Shown: positions 9,310 through 19,945, numbered from the stretch's first letter. The stretch is DNA of 64,000 nucleotides from Vibrio ouci (GCF_004551525.1 NZ_SATR01000002.1:62001-126000), one strand, 5' to 3'. Numbers and translations: made by a program. The notes: a model not told the origin generated them from the sequence alone.

Positions 9310-10239
9310 TTAGCGATCTTTTGGATCAAGTGCGTCACGTAAGCCGTCACCAATAAAGTTGAAGCAAAACAGTGTGGCAACAAGAAAGATGGATGGGAAT
9401 ACTAACTGCCATAAAGCAACATCAATGGTTTTAGCTCCTTCAGCAATAAGAATGCCCCAACTGGTATCCGGTGGCTGAACGCCAAGACCTAAAAAGCTTA
9501 AGAAAGACTCAAACATGATGAAGCCAGGCACCATGAGTGACGAGTAAACCATCACAATACCCAGCACGTTCGGCAATACATGACGGCGAACGATGGTCAG
9601 GCGAGAGACCCCAATCGAATGGGCCGCTTCAATGAATTCACGTTTCTTGATACTGAAGGTTACGCCGCGTACTACTCGGGCGATGCCAAGCCAAGAGACC
9701 ATGCCAATCACTACGAATATCAAATAGATGTTGTTGCCAAAGAGGGTGACAAACAAAATCACCAAGAACATAAAAGGGACAGAATCAAGCACTTCAATTA
9801 TGCGCATCATAGTGCTATCAACCATGCCGCCAAGATAGCCAGATAATGCGCCCCAAGCGGTACCAATTACCACGGCAACTAGCGCGCCCATGAAACCAAC
9901 CATGATAGACAGCCTGCCACCTTGCATGGTGCGGGCGAAGATATCTTGGCCAAGATCATCAGTGCCAAAGTAGTGACCGGAGCTGATTGATGGTTTGCCT
10001 AATTCATAAGGATCTACGACTACGTTCCAGTCAATCTCATCATGACCGAACGCGGCCAAATGAGGGCCAAAAACAATGCACAAAACAATAAAACCTAACA
10101 CGTAGACAGAGGTCATTGCCGCGCGATTCTTGCGAAATCGTGCCCATGCATCTTGCCACAGGCTTCGACCTTCAACTGCTTCAATGTTGGAGCTCATTTG
10201 GTCTGCCAGCTCCTTGGCATCAATTTGTTTGGTTAACAT
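9310..10239 (-). CDS. oppC: Oligopeptide ABC transporter permease OppC
   Basis: This 309-residue inner-membrane permease pairs with OppB to form the peptide channel. The N-terminal OppC_N cytoplasmic segment (SLWQDAWARFRKNRAAMTS) precedes the first membrane helix. About six helices follow, with the EAA-loop region FIEAAHSIGVSR that docks the ATPases. An AGGAGG ribosome site lies six bases before the ATG at 10239. The gene is ten bases downstream of oppB. Confidence 0.93.
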   Translation of the reverse strand: MLTKQIDAKELADQMSSNIEAVEGRSLWQDAWARFRKNRAAMTSVYVLGFIVLCIVFGPHLAAFGHDEIDWNVVVDPYELGKPSISSGHYFGTDDLGQDIFARTMQGGRLSIMVGFMGALVAVVIGTAWGALSGYLGGMVDSTMMRIIEVLDSVPFMFLVILFVTLFGNNIYLIFVVIGMVSWLGIARVVRGVTFSIKKREFIEAAHSIGVSRLTIVRRHVLPNVLGIVMVYSSLMVPGFIMFESFLSFLGLGVQPPDTSWGILIAEGAKTIDVALWQLVFPSIFLVATLFCFNFIGDGLRDALDPKDR

Positions 10240-10249
10240 TCGCTACCTC

Positions 10250-11170
10250 CTAAACACGAATGCGCGGGTCGATGACGGTGTAAAGAATGTCGACCACCAA
10301 GTTGAAGAAGATCGTCAGTGCCGCGACGATTAAGGTAATGCCCATGACCAAACCGTAGTCACGGTTGAGCGCGCCAGAGACAAAGTGTTGTCCCATTCCT
10401 CCTGTGCTAAAGAAAATGTCGATAATGACAGAGCCAGTCACGACAGCGACAAAGCTTGGCCCCAACATGGCAATGATAGGGATAAGGGATGGGCGCAGCG
10501 CGTGATGAAAGAGGATGTAGCTGGTGGAAAGGCCTTTGGCTTTAGCTGTACGAATATAAGGTTGATTGAGTGTCTCAATCATTGCGCCACGCATGACACG
10601 GGCGATACTCGCCACTGAACCGATCGCAAGGCTGAGTACGGGTAGAACTAGAAATGCCAATTCTCCGCCTTCCCAGCCACCCGCAGGAAGCCAGCCTAAA
10701 TGGATAGAGAAGATGGTCACTAGCACTGGTGCCAAGACAAACGCAGGGATCACCACACCAGTCATTGAAAGTGACATCAGTAAGTAGTCGAGCTTGCCAT
10801 TGCGATTAAGCGCAGCAATGGTGCCCAAAACCATACCGAGCGGGACGGAAAAACAAAATGAAATCACGCCAAGTACCGCCGAAACAGGCCATGACTGAGC
10901 GACTAGTTCGGTAACACTAAAGTCTTGATAGACAAAACTTGGCCCTAAATCACCTTGAATGAAGTTACCAATGTAGATAAAAAACTGAATGATAAAAGGT
11001 TCGTTAAGATGGAACTTAGCTTCAATATTGGCACGTACCACTTCAGGCATCGGGCGTTCCATATCGAAGGGACCACCGGGTGCGATGTGCATCAGCCAAA
11101 ATGAGACTAGCGCGATAAACAACAGCGTAGGCACTGCAATCAGCAAGCGGCGAAGAATATACAGCAACAT
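10250..11170 (-). CDS. oppB: Oligopeptide ABC transporter permease OppB
   Basis: This 306-residue permease is the partner of OppC. The N-terminus (MLLYILRRLLIAVPTLLFIA) and the following APGGPFDMER motif closely match the OppB family, as do the conserved ANIEAKFHLNEP segment and the EAA loop PYIRTAKAKGLS. Six membrane segments are apparent. It starts 70 bases after oppA, across a hairpin that may lower expression of the downstream genes relative to oppA. Confidence 0.93.
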   Translation of the reverse strand: MLLYILRRLLIAVPTLLFIALVSFWLMHIAPGGPFDMERPMPEVVRANIEAKFHLNEPFIIQFFIYIGNFIQGDLGPSFVYQDFSVTELVAQSWPVSAVLGVISFCFSVPLGMVLGTIAALNRNGKLDYLLMSLSMTGVVIPAFVLAPVLVTIFSIHLGWLPAGGWEGGELAFLVLPVLSLAIGSVASIARVMRGAMIETLNQPYIRTAKAKGLSTSYILFHHALRPSLIPIIAMLGPSFVAVVTGSVIIDIFFSTGGMGQHFVSGALNRDYGLVMGITLIVAALTIFFNLVVDILYTVIDPRIRV

Positions 11171-11187
11171 GACCTATCCTTTCCTTA

Positions 11188-11227
11188 GAAAAAAGCCCGC
11201 AACCTACGAGGACATCGAGGTGCGGGC
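11188..11227 (-). terminator. Attenuator-like hairpin between oppA and oppB
   Basis: On the minus strand the arms GCCCGCACCT and AGGTTGCGGGC (11195-11227, one bulged base) are followed by seven T residues (11188-11194). It sits between the binding-protein gene and the permease genes, the usual place for a partial terminator that keeps the binding protein in excess. Confidence 0.8.
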
Positions 11228-11239
11228 AAACCGTCCCAA

Positions 11240-12850
11240 TTAACGGGCCATTACGTAAACATTTTTGCGGTAGTACGAAGACTCAGGGTTGGTGCGCTCA
11301 TAACCACCTACGTGCGCTTTAATCAGGTATTGGTCGTTACCATTGCGATACATAGGGATGATCGCCATATCTTCGATAAGCAACTTCTCTGCGGCAATGT
11401 ACTCTGCTGATGGGTCACTGAGGCTTTTTGATTCTGCCATTAAGCGATCGTACTCAGGGTTATCGTATTTAGAGTCGTTGTATTCGCCTGTTGAAACGAA
11501 GATGTCTAACCAAGTTGATGCTTCATTATAATCAGCTGTCCAACCGCCACGGCTGATGTTGCCTGGATCTTTTAATGCGTAAAACACCTTAGGCTCAAGC
11601 TGCTTGATTTCGATCTGAGCACCTAGCACGCTTTTCCACATGCCAGCCATCGCCGTTGCCATTTTTACGTCTTTTGAAAACGTAGGAACCGTAAACGTCA
11701 GCTTAAGCGGATTTGAAGCGCCGTAACCCGCCTCTTTGATTAACGCTTGTGCTTGTTGGTTACGTTTCGCTTGATCCCAAGTCGCGAACTCTGGCGTATG
11801 AGTCTTAAAGCCATCGGTTTGTGGCGGTACTAGAGTGAACATTGGAATGCCGCCATTTTTGGCAATCGCTTTAGTGATGATATTACGGTCTATTGAGTAA
11901 GACAGTGCCTGACGTACACGAAGATCTTGTGTTGGCCCTTTGTCCGTATTTAGGTAGTAGAACGTTGAGCCAAGTGAGGCGCTGGTGTCAGCCACTTGTG
12001 CTGGAAACTTCTTAAGTAACTTGTTTTTTTGTGCAGAAGGAATAGAAAGCGCTTGGTCGATTTCACCAGCGAGATAGCGGTTAAGTGCCACATTTGCGTC
12101 ACCAATCGGTAGCCAAGTAATTTTCTCTAAGACAACGTTATCAGCATCCCAATACTTGTCGTTTTTCACCATTACCATTTTCTCGTTCACTTTCCAGTTG
12201 GATACAGTGAAGGCACCATTGGTCACGATGTTTTCTGGTTGAGTCCAAGCGCTGCCATGTTTTTCGATGGTCGCTTGATGAACAGGCGCTAGCACAGGGT
12301 GGCTAAGCAGTTTGATGAAGAAAGGGACTGGTTTTTCAAGCGTCACTTCAAAGGTGTGGTCATCAATAGCGCGCACGCCTAATGAATCGGCGGAAGCCTC
12401 ACCTTTCATGATTTTGTTAGAGTTTTTGATGCCAGGAATAGCGGCAAACCAAGCATAAGGGGAAGCGGTTTCTGGATCGATTAAGCGTTTCCAACTGTAG
12501 ACGAAATCCTGCGCGGTTAGAGGGTCGCCATTCGACCATTGTGACTCGCGTAGTTTGAAGGTGTAGACAGTGTTGTTGTCATTCGCCTGCCAGCTTTCAG
12601 CAATACCAGGAATGGTTTTACCTTGTTTATCTTGAATCGTCAGTCCTTCAAATAGGTCACGGCCTAAGTTGAAGGCTGGCTCTGCAGCTTGTTTCGCTGG
12701 GTCAATTGAAGTGACCTCTGCACCGTTGTTGAGCACGATTTCTTGTTTGTCTGCCAGTTGTGTTCCAACTGGGTAAGGTTTTGCGATGGTATTGCCTGTC
12801 ATAAATGCCGCAGCAATAGCACTTAATGCGATCAGTTTTTTTGCTTTCAT
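11240..12850 (-). CDS. oppA: Periplasmic oligopeptide-binding protein OppA
   Basis: This is a 536-residue solute-binding protein of the SBP_bac_5 family that captures peptides in the periplasm. The signal peptide is MKAKKLIALSAIAAAFMTGN followed by TIA, cleaved near residue 23. Family features include the N-terminal LNNGAEVTSIDPAK segment, LRESQWSNGDPLTAQDF and VRQALSYSIDR. It is the first gene of an operon oppA-B-C-D-F-aminopeptidase. A GntR-type operator-like site lies about 115 bases upstream of the start. With the adjacent collagenase and hydroxyproline genes, collagen peptides are a reasonable but unproven substrate. Confidence 0.93.
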   Translation of the reverse strand: MKAKKLIALSAIAAAFMTGNTIAKPYPVGTQLADKQEIVLNNGAEVTSIDPAKQAAEPAFNLGRDLFEGLTIQDKQGKTIPGIAESWQANDNNTVYTFKLRESQWSNGDPLTAQDFVYSWKRLIDPETASPYAWFAAIPGIKNSNKIMKGEASADSLGVRAIDDHTFEVTLEKPVPFFIKLLSHPVLAPVHQATIEKHGSAWTQPENIVTNGAFTVSNWKVNEKMVMVKNDKYWDADNVVLEKITWLPIGDANVALNRYLAGEIDQALSIPSAQKNKLLKKFPAQVADTSASLGSTFYYLNTDKGPTQDLRVRQALSYSIDRNIITKAIAKNGGIPMFTLVPPQTDGFKTHTPEFATWDQAKRNQQAQALIKEAGYGASNPLKLTFTVPTFSKDVKMATAMAGMWKSVLGAQIEIKQLEPKVFYALKDPGNISRGGWTADYNEASTWLDIFVSTGEYNDSKYDNPEYDRLMAESKSLSDPSAEYIAAEKLLIEDMAIIPMYRNGNDQYLIKAHVGGYERTNPESSYYRKNVYVMAR

Positions 12851-12963
12851 AGCTTCCTCGTTATTTCCTTATAGGAGTGACCCTATGGTGAAATGGGAGG
12901 GGAGGCTAACGCCATGAACGGGGTGGGGTTAACCGACATTTCACCGCTAGGGATGAAATGAAT

Positions 12964-12979
12964 GTATATTGTATAAAAT
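12964..12979 (-). promoter_or_regulatory. Operator-like site upstream of oppA (GntR regulon candidate)
   Basis: GTATATTGTATAAAAT is one of five near-identical elements in the window. It lies about 115 bases before the oppA start and overlaps an AT-rich -10-like segment, which suits repression. The others are at 14598, 18615, 19946 and 22245. Confidence 0.65.
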
Positions 12980-13084
12980 GCTCAAACAAACACTATTTAA
13001 CATGTTTGTAACAAGGTGGCAAAAGCAGAGACTGGCGGTCTTAGTTTTTGAGACTGGATAAAATTTAGCCGAGTGAATGTACTG

Positions 13085-13107
13085 AAACCGCTATGTGATC
13101 ACAGCGG
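13085..13107 (-). terminator. Hairpin downstream of the gntR-HTH operon
   Basis: On the minus strand CCGCT and AGCGG (13088-13107) flank a GTGATCAC palindrome, and TTTC follows. It lies 15 bases past the stop of the HTH gene and is best read as a weak intrinsic terminator. Confidence 0.4.
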
Positions 13108-13122
13108 CTGTTAAACCATCGA

Positions 13123-13887
13123 TTACGAGTTGCGAAAACGTGCGGAGACTTGCTTGAGCAGCTCACCATTGATTTCTGGTAAGCCATCAGAAAAGAAGAT
13201 TTGTTGGCCCGGGATGTTACGAAATAGCACATTGGTTAATTCGCCGATGTTGTTTGCACAGTTAGCGGCGTGCATCTCGCCAATCTTTTGATCCACTTCT
13301 TGTTCAAGTTTCAATCTTTGCTCTGGCGTTAATCGAACGCGTGCGTGGCAGACCTGAGAAAGGGTTGGATCGGCCATGGATACTTGCTCAAATCGACGCT
13401 TAAACAGGGTATCGAGCGCAGTGCCTTCTTCCATAATGAAGCGACGCCCTGAGCGGTAGAAGACTTTATCGCCAAGGTTTTCGATGTAACCGAGCACCTC
13501 GGCAATGCTGAGGTAAAAGCGCAAACTTGTGTCTGATAGCTGATACTTTTCTGCCACTTCTTCGGGCGCGAGGTTACATGAGGTGACTAAGTAGATAAAG
13601 TCGAGCAAATAAGGATGCTCGACAAACAGGGCATTTTGCTCACCAGATAAGAATTGCTCATTATCTCTTTGAATTTGAATGGCAATTTCTGACAGTTCTT
13701 TTAAGTCCGTATTGAGATGATTGGTGTAGATGAGGATCTTATCTAGCCCAAGCGAGGGGTTATGTAGGTGGCGCTTGATGGTCGACAGCGGGATGCCAGT
13801 CTTCTCCGACAGGGCGCTGTAGCATAACCCTTCTTCTTTGATCTTAAGGCGAATCGCGGCTAATAAAAACTCAGGACCAATATGCAT
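13123..13887 (-). CDS. HTH-type regulator, second gene of the gntR operon
   Basis: This 254-residue protein has an N-terminal helix-turn-helix (residues about 15-45, SALSEKTGIPLSTIKRHLHN) of the kind found in XRE/lambda-like repressors. The rest, about 190 residues, matches no domain I recognise; it has a possible second winged-helix-like stretch (APEEVAEKYQLSDTSLRFYL) and a helical C-terminus. It begins 13 bases after the GntR gene and is surely co-transcribed with it. The position points to a role in controlling the peptide or hydroxyproline genes, or a local co-regulator, but no ligand domain is visible. The function call is limited to DNA binding. Confidence 0.7.
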   Translation of the reverse strand: MHIGPEFLLAAIRLKIKEEGLCYSALSEKTGIPLSTIKRHLHNPSLGLDKILIYTNHLNTDLKELSEIAIQIQRDNEQFLSGEQNALFVEHPYLLDFIYLVTSCNLAPEEVAEKYQLSDTSLRFYLSIAEVLGYIENLGDKVFYRSGRRFIMEEGTALDTLFKRRFEQVSMADPTLSQVCHARVRLTPEQRLKLEQEVDQKIGEMHAANCANNIGELTNVLFRNIPGQQIFFSDGLPEINGELLKQVSARFRNS

Positions 13888-13900
13888 ACGGACTACTCCA

Positions 13901-14584
13901 TTAGGATGGATCGTTCTGGCGTTCTAACAACAAATCACGAATGGCGGCACCCGCTTCAAGAATATGTTTTTTAAGCATATATTTAGCACCGTCGATATCG
14001 CGGTTTTGACACATCTCAAGCAGCGCTTGGTGCTCTTTGTCTGCTTTGACTGTTCCTTCGGTGAACAACAACTGCATACGGATGTAACGATCACACTTGG
14101 TGTTGAGATTGTAGATAACGTCCATGGTTTCTGGCATCTCAGCAGGAGCATAGAGCGCTTTATGCAGCTCATAGTTGTAGTTACTCCACTCTTCAACTTC
14201 ATCACCGCGGCTCACCACATCATCAAAGCGTTCACGAATTGCGTTGGCTTTGGCGAGGTCTTCATCGGTCATCTTTTGAATCGCGCGCTCCAAAATGTGG
14301 CACTCAACCACAGCTCTTAGCTCGAACAGTTCATCGATTTTGTCCGGAGATAGCTCGGTAACGGTCGCGCCTTTATGAGCTTCAAAGCTTACTAGTCCTT
14401 GCGCTTCTAACTGCATTAAGGCTTCGCGAACGGGGATACGGCTAACGTTAAACTCCTTAGCCAGTGCGTCTTGGCGCAAAGGCTGACCAGTTTTTAACTC
14501 CCCTTTGAGAATTTTAGTGCGAATCGCTTCTTCGACTAATTGGGTTCGAGTTTTAAAAACAGGTTGTGACATCCAAGTCTCCAT
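13901..14584 (-). CDS. GntR-family (FCD subfamily) transcriptional regulator
   Basis: The 227-residue product has an N-terminal winged helix (residues about 10-75, with DALAKEFNVSRIPVREALMQ) and an all-helical FCD ligand domain (about 85-215) carrying the Asp/His-type metal site residues of the family. FCD regulators typically repress catabolic genes and release DNA on binding a small acid, here perhaps a hydroxyproline intermediate. Two starts are possible: ATG 14584 or ATG 14572, the latter six bases after GGAG; the longer form is listed. An almost perfect dyad, ATATTG-TATT-CAATAT, lies 14 bases upstream, so autoregulation is likely, and the same motif occurs at four other promoters of the neighbourhood. 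Confidence 0.9.
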   Translation of the reverse strand: METWMSQPVFKTRTQLVEEAIRTKILKGELKTGQPLRQDALAKEFNVSRIPVREALMQLEAQGLVSFEAHKGATVTELSPDKIDELFELRAVVECHILERAIQKMTDEDLAKANAIRERFDDVVSRGDEVEEWSNYNYELHKALYAPAEMPETMDVIYNLNTKCDRYIRMQLLFTEGTVKADKEHQALLEMCQNRDIDGAKYMLKKHILEAGAAIRDLLLERQNDPS

Positions 14585-14597
14585 TAGTACTTCTTCA

Positions 14598-14615
14598 ATA
14601 TTGTATTCAATATAC
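14598..14615. promoter_or_regulatory. Operator-like dyad at the gntR promoter
   Basis: ATATTGTATTCAATATAC contains a perfect 6-bp inverted repeat (ATATTG/CAATAT) around a 4-base centre, directly before the GntR gene. It is the most symmetric of the five related sites and suggests autoregulation. Confidence 0.7.
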
Positions 14616-14726
14616 TATTTTGTCGGAGAATGTGAATGACCAACGTGCTAGTGGCTTAGTTTTTGGGGGATAGGTCAATAGTTGGCAACAGTGAGAGTGA
14701 GCTTGTGTCAGGTTTTATGAAACGAA

Positions 14727-14750
14727 GAGAGCCTTTAGCAGAAGGCTCTC
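14727..14750 (-). terminator. Terminator-like hairpin after the YbiA/RibA fusion gene
   Basis: GAGAGCCTT and AAGGCTCTC form a nine-pair stem over a six-base loop (14727-14750), 17 bases past the stop. The downstream minus-strand tail is only moderately T-rich. Confidence 0.6.
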
Positions 14751-14766
14751 ATCTTGATGGTGTGCT

Positions 14767-15822
14767 TTACTGCTTGATGAACTGGCGATCAAAAAGATGG
14801 CCTAGCTTGGCGGCTTTGGTTTCAAGGTAGAATTGGTTATTGGTATTGATGCCTTCTTGCAGTGGCACTCGGTCCTTGATAACAATATTCGCCTGCTCTA
14901 GCGCTTTCACCTTGCGCGGGTTATTCGTCATCAAGCGTACAGTGTCTATGCCGAGATAGCTTAGGATGCCTCGACAGAATCGGTAGTCTCGCATATCAGC
15001 GGCAAATCCTAATTGCTCATTGGCCTCGACGGTATCGGCGCCTTTATCTTGTAAGTGATAAGCTCGGATCTTGTTGAGTAGCCCAATACCGCGACCTTCC
15101 TGACGCAAGTAGAGTAAAACGCCAGCGCCTTCATCGGTGATATTTTGCAGAGCTCGATCAAGTTGGAATCCACAATCACAGCGAGTACTAAACAGTGCAT
15201 CACCCGTTAAGCATTCGGAATGGAGGCGAATCAATGGCGCATCAACAGAGGAAATATCACCATAGACTAAAGCGAGATGTTCTTTACCTGTCTCTCGTTC
15301 AATAAAACCATGCATCTCAAAGGTGCCCCATTTGGTGGGTAACTTGGCTTTATCGACAAATTGGATCAAATTATACGGCTCTGTTGATTGTATCTGTTCA
15401 CGTACGGCCATCAAAATTTTGCCTAGGTGATTGTCGCCTTGTCCATCTTCACCATCGCCCCAAAATGCATCTTTATGAGAATGTTCAGTCAAGGTGGCAT
15501 TGCCAGTTTCGATTAATTTGAATGCCAATAATGGGTTTTGTTTGAACTTTTCAGCGACGATAAAGCGCATGATATCCAACCGTATCTCCATCCAATCGCG
15601 CCTTGCTTCACTCTCGTACTGGCGGCTTAACGCAAAAGCTGAGTCCGGCGTTCCACAGTGTTGAATTTTGGCGTAAATGTTTGGGTCAACGAACTTTTGT
15701 GCTTGGTAGTAATGCTCGCTTGTCGGCCAAATCTGACCATCGATGTTAATTGGAGATTGGTAAAAGTTGGATAGAAATCCGTAGGCGTCTTCGGGTTCGT
15801 AAAACTGAATATTGCTGTCCAT
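14767..15822 (-). CDS. Fusion of a YbiA-like N-glycosidase (DUF1768) and GTP cyclohydrolase II (RibA)
   Basis: The 351-residue protein joins two riboflavin-pathway functions. Residues 1-150 are a YbiA/COG3236 domain ([40 protein letters not shown]), a family known to hydrolyse early, reactive riboflavin intermediates. Residues 150-351 are GTP cyclohydrolase II, which opens GTP to the first committed intermediate; zinc ligands Cys204, Cys215 and Cys217 have the spacing of E. coli RibA, and REEGRG-type residues ([14 protein letters not shown]) follow. I took the ATG at 15822, after AGGAG, rather than the upstream in-frame 15846. It has no FMN riboswitch, unlike ribB at 34 kb. It interrupts the hydroxyproline region with no obvious link, apart from the FAD demand of the dehydrogenase. 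Confidence 0.92.
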   Translation of the reverse strand: MDSNIQFYEPEDAYGFLSNFYQSPINIDGQIWPTSEHYYQAQKFVDPNIYAKIQHCGTPDSAFALSRQYESEARRDWMEIRLDIMRFIVAEKFKQNPLLAFKLIETGNATLTEHSHKDAFWGDGEDGQGDNHLGKILMAVREQIQSTEPYNLIQFVDKAKLPTKWGTFEMHGFIERETGKEHLALVYGDISSVDAPLIRLHSECLTGDALFSTRCDCGFQLDRALQNITDEGAGVLLYLRQEGRGIGLLNKIRAYHLQDKGADTVEANEQLGFAADMRDYRFCRGILSYLGIDTVRLMTNNPRKVKALEQANIVIKDRVPLQEGINTNNQFYLETKAAKLGHLFDRQFIKQ

Positions 15823-15959
15823 AGCGCTCTCCTGACATTGCTGCAATTCATTATAAGAACTTTGTTGCTTATTAAGGATTAGCTGCTGCTGAGTATAATG
15901 TCAATTAAGGGGTGCTAATGATTTTTGACTGAGTGTCGTTCGGCGTTAATACAGGATGG

Positions 15960-15996
15960 AATGTACCAACCTCTTAAGTTTAGAGATCGGTACATT
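15960..15996 (-). terminator. Stem-loop downstream of the semialdehyde dehydrogenase gene
   Basis: AATGTACC (15960-15967) pairs with GGTACATT (15989-15996), with an inner CTCT/AGAG. It lies ten bases after the dehydrogenase stop. There is no clear T-run, so it may protect the 3' end or depend on other factors. Confidence 0.4.
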
Positions 15997-16005
15997 TGCT
16001 ATGTT

Positions 16006-17550
<1,545 letters not shown>

Positions 17551-18552
17551 TTATTTCAGTTCGAATCCGTAGGCATACGGGTCTTGGTCATCGACCCAAA
17601 TGGTGTTGTGGCCAGTAACTTGCGCCCAACCTTCGATACTTGGCAGGATTGCCGCGCGTCCATTGACTTCAGTAATGCCTTCAATGCGTCCAGTGAACAA
17701 ACTGCCGATGATGCTTTCATGGATAAAGTCTTCACCTTGTTTGAGTTTGCCTTTGGCATACCACTGGGCCATGCGCGCGCTGGTGCCTGTACCACAAGGT
17801 GAGCGATCAAGGGCTTTCTCACCGTAAAACACGGCATTTTTGGCGCTCGATTCCGGCAGAGTCGGTGTCCCAGTCCAAAGCACGTGAGAGACGCCACAAA
17901 CAGTCGGATCATTAGGGTGGATACATTCAACGGCTTGAGAGACCGCTTCGCGCACTTTAGGGCTGAGCATGAGGATTTCGTCAGATGTGTAGTGTTCTAG
18001 CCCTTGGTAATTTTCTTGTGGATCGACGATAACGTAGTAGTTACCGCCATAAGAAACATCAACGGTGATCTCGCCTAATCCTTCAACTTCAACCGTGACA
18101 TCTTGGTGGGCAAGATAAGCCGGGACATTAAAGATCTTTACTGAGGTGACCTTTTCCCCATCGCGCTGATAATGCACTTCAATCTGTCCTGCTGGTACAT
18201 CGAGGATCAATCGACCTTCTTTTTTCGGCGTAATCAATTTGTGCTCTAACGCAGAGGTAACGGTACCGATCGTGCCGTGACCGCACATAGGTAAACAGCC
18301 ACTGGTTTCAATAAACAGAATTGAAGCGTCCGCATTGTCACTGCAAGGTGGTAGCACCACGGATCCTGACATCATGGCATGGCCGCGAGGCTCAAACATG
18401 AGCGATTGACGGATCCAATCATAGTGTTCGAGGAAAAACTGGCGCTTGTCGCTCATCGTCTTTCCTTCTAGCGGAGGCACGCCGCCTGCAACTAATCGAA
18501 CTGGATTACCGCAGGTATGTGCGTCAATACAGAAGAAGGTTCCTTGTCTCAT
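17551..18552 (-). CDS. 4-hydroxyproline 2-epimerase (proline racemase family)
   Basis: The 333-residue enzyme would convert trans-4-hydroxy-L-proline to cis-4-hydroxy-D-proline by a two-base mechanism. Both catalytic cysteines are present: Cys90 (PMCGHG) and Cys253 (DRSPCGTGTS). The second cysteine separates it from trans-3-hydroxyproline dehydratases, which carry Thr there. Proline racemase itself cannot be excluded, but the adjoining semialdehyde dehydrogenase, D-amino-acid-type dehydrogenase and DapA-like deaminase favour the hydroxyproline role. It is the first gene of the minus-strand pair, and its promoter region shares an operator-like site with the divergent dehydrogenase gene. Confidence 0.9.
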   Translation of the reverse strand: MRQGTFFCIDAHTCGNPVRLVAGGVPPLEGKTMSDKRQFFLEHYDWIRQSLMFEPRGHAMMSGSVVLPPCSDNADASILFIETSGCLPMCGHGTIGTVTSALEHKLITPKKEGRLILDVPAGQIEVHYQRDGEKVTSVKIFNVPAYLAHQDVTVEVEGLGEITVDVSYGGNYYVIVDPQENYQGLEHYTSDEILMLSPKVREAVSQAVECIHPNDPTVCGVSHVLWTGTPTLPESSAKNAVFYGEKALDRSPCGTGTSARMAQWYAKGKLKQGEDFIHESIIGSLFTGRIEGITEVNGRAAILPSIEGWAQVTGHNTIWVDDQDPYAYGFELK

Positions 18553-18614
18553 TTCTCGCTCCTTGAATAAGAAATTAGTTGAAGTAGTGAAATGGGATGT
18601 TATCGTGATGTTAA

Positions 18615-18630
18615 GTATATTTTATACAAT
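18615..18630. promoter_or_regulatory. Operator-like site between the divergent epimerase and dehydrogenase genes
   Basis: GTATATTTTATACAAT lies in the 111-base gap between the two divergent starts, 33 bases before the dehydrogenase ATG and 62 from the epimerase ATG. It could control both directions. It belongs to the same motif family as the sites at 12964, 14598, 19946 and 22245. Confidence 0.65.
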
Positions 18631-18663
18631 TTTGTTTTTGAAACGTGATAAGGAGCAAAATAA

Positions 18664-19929
18664 ATGGTGAACAATAAATCATCAATCTCACAAAATATCG
18701 CCGTGGTTGGCGGTGGTGTTATTGGATTGTGTATTGCACTAAAGCTGCAGTTAGCGGGTGAAAACGTCACCATTTTCGATAAGCGCGGTGCGGGAGAAGG
18801 GTGCTCTAAAGGTAACGCAGGCCACTTTGCAACGGAGCAAGTTTTTCCACTAGCAACGCCTGCTCTTTTACCTCAAATACCTAAAATGTTGCTGTCGCCA
18901 ACCAGTCCGGTATCGGTTCGATTTCAAGATATCCACTGTACACTTCCTTGGATGGTTCGGTTCTTATTAAAAGCGAGAAAAAACACTTCAGAGCATGCCA
19001 CTCAAGCACTGACTACGTTAAACAGTGTTGCTATGGAAAGTTGGTTTGATTTGCTTGGCGAAGTTGGTTTATCAGAGCTTATTACCATGCAAGGCTCATT
19101 GTTGACCTTTGAAAGTGAGTCACTGTTTGATAGCTATCGCTCAACGTTAAACAGGCTACGTGAGCAAGGCGTAACTTGCCAAGTTTGGGAGCAAGATAGG
19201 CTACGTGAAGAGCTTCCTTCGTTATCTGATACTGTTAAGAAAGGGGTGTTCTTTCCTGACACGGGACATACATCAAACCCTTATAGAATGTGTATTGAGA
19301 TGGCTGAAGTATTTAATTCGATGCGAGGTCGGTGGATTAAAGAACAAGTCGATGATGTGTTTTTTGATGGCGACATGGGCGTCGTCGTGACGCCGTCGCT
19401 CAGCCATGAGTTCGATAAAGTCGTGATAGCGACAGGTGCAGAATCGGCTCCACTGATAAAGAAAATAACGGGGGTTAAGATCCCTCTTCAGGCCGAGCGC
19501 GGTTACCATTTAATGGTAGCAAATTTGAAAGATTGTTTACCATTTCCCGTTAGCTCAGCGGATAGAAAATTCATTATGACCCCGATGGAAGAGGGGCTAA
19601 GGTTGGCAGGAACCGTCGAGTATGCGGACATAGATTCTCCACCAAATATGCAGCGTGCCAAGATGCTCAAAGGGCTTGCAACAGGGCTATTGAAACCAGA
19701 ATGTGAACTCGATTCAGCCGGTGAGAGATGGATGGGAAATCGTCCCTCTTTACCTGACTCTCTACCGGTTATCGATAAAGTTCTAGGTGGAAAAGTACTA
19801 CTGGCGTTCGGTCACCAACATCTCGGTTTAACACAAGCCGCAATCACTGCATCGCTGATTTCACAGCTTCATAATGAGACCAATCCATCGGTTAATCTTT
19901 CGCCGTTTGCGCTAGATCGCTTTTGCTAA
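18664..19929 (+). CDS. FAD-dependent D-hydroxyproline dehydrogenase (DadA-like)
   Basis: This 421-residue DAO-fold flavoenzyme has an N-terminal dinucleotide-binding motif VVGGGVIGL (residues about 14-22) followed by GAGEGCSKGNAGHFA, as in DadA-type D-amino-acid dehydrogenases. It has no signal peptide and probably works at the inner face of the membrane, passing electrons to the quinone pool. In this cluster the natural substrate is cis-4-hydroxy-D-proline, which it would oxidise to 1-pyrroline-4-hydroxy-2-carboxylate. A general D-amino-acid dehydrogenase is the alternative. AAGGAG lies eight bases before the ATG. The next genes run on the same strand, but with a new operator-like site in the gap. 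Confidence 0.85.
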   Translation: MVNNKSSISQNIAVVGGGVIGLCIALKLQLAGENVTIFDKRGAGEGCSKGNAGHFATEQVFPLATPALLPQIPKMLLSPTSPVSVRFQDIHCTLPWMVRFLLKARKNTSEHATQALTTLNSVAMESWFDLLGEVGLSELITMQGSLLTFESESLFDSYRSTLNRLREQGVTCQVWEQDRLREELPSLSDTVKKGVFFPDTGHTSNPYRMCIEMAEVFNSMRGRWIKEQVDDVFFDGDMGVVVTPSLSHEFDKVVIATGAESAPLIKKITGVKIPLQAERGYHLMVANLKDCLPFPVSSADRKFIMTPMEEGLRLAGTVEYADIDSPPNMQRAKMLKGLATGLLKPECELDSAGERWMGNRPSLPDSLPVIDKVLGGKVLLAFGHQHLGLTQAAITASLISQLHNETNPSVNLSPFALDRFC

Positions 19930-19945
19930 AAAATTTTAAAATTAA

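Noticed and set aside
13094..13103. TGTGATCACA, similar to half-sites of a CRP box
   Set aside because: The half-sites have no six-base spacer and the element is part of the hairpin just after the HTH gene, so a terminator is the simpler reading.
17551..18552. Reading the epimerase as a trans-3-hydroxyproline dehydratase
   Set aside because: Both catalytic cysteines (90 and 253) are present; dehydratases have Thr at the second position.
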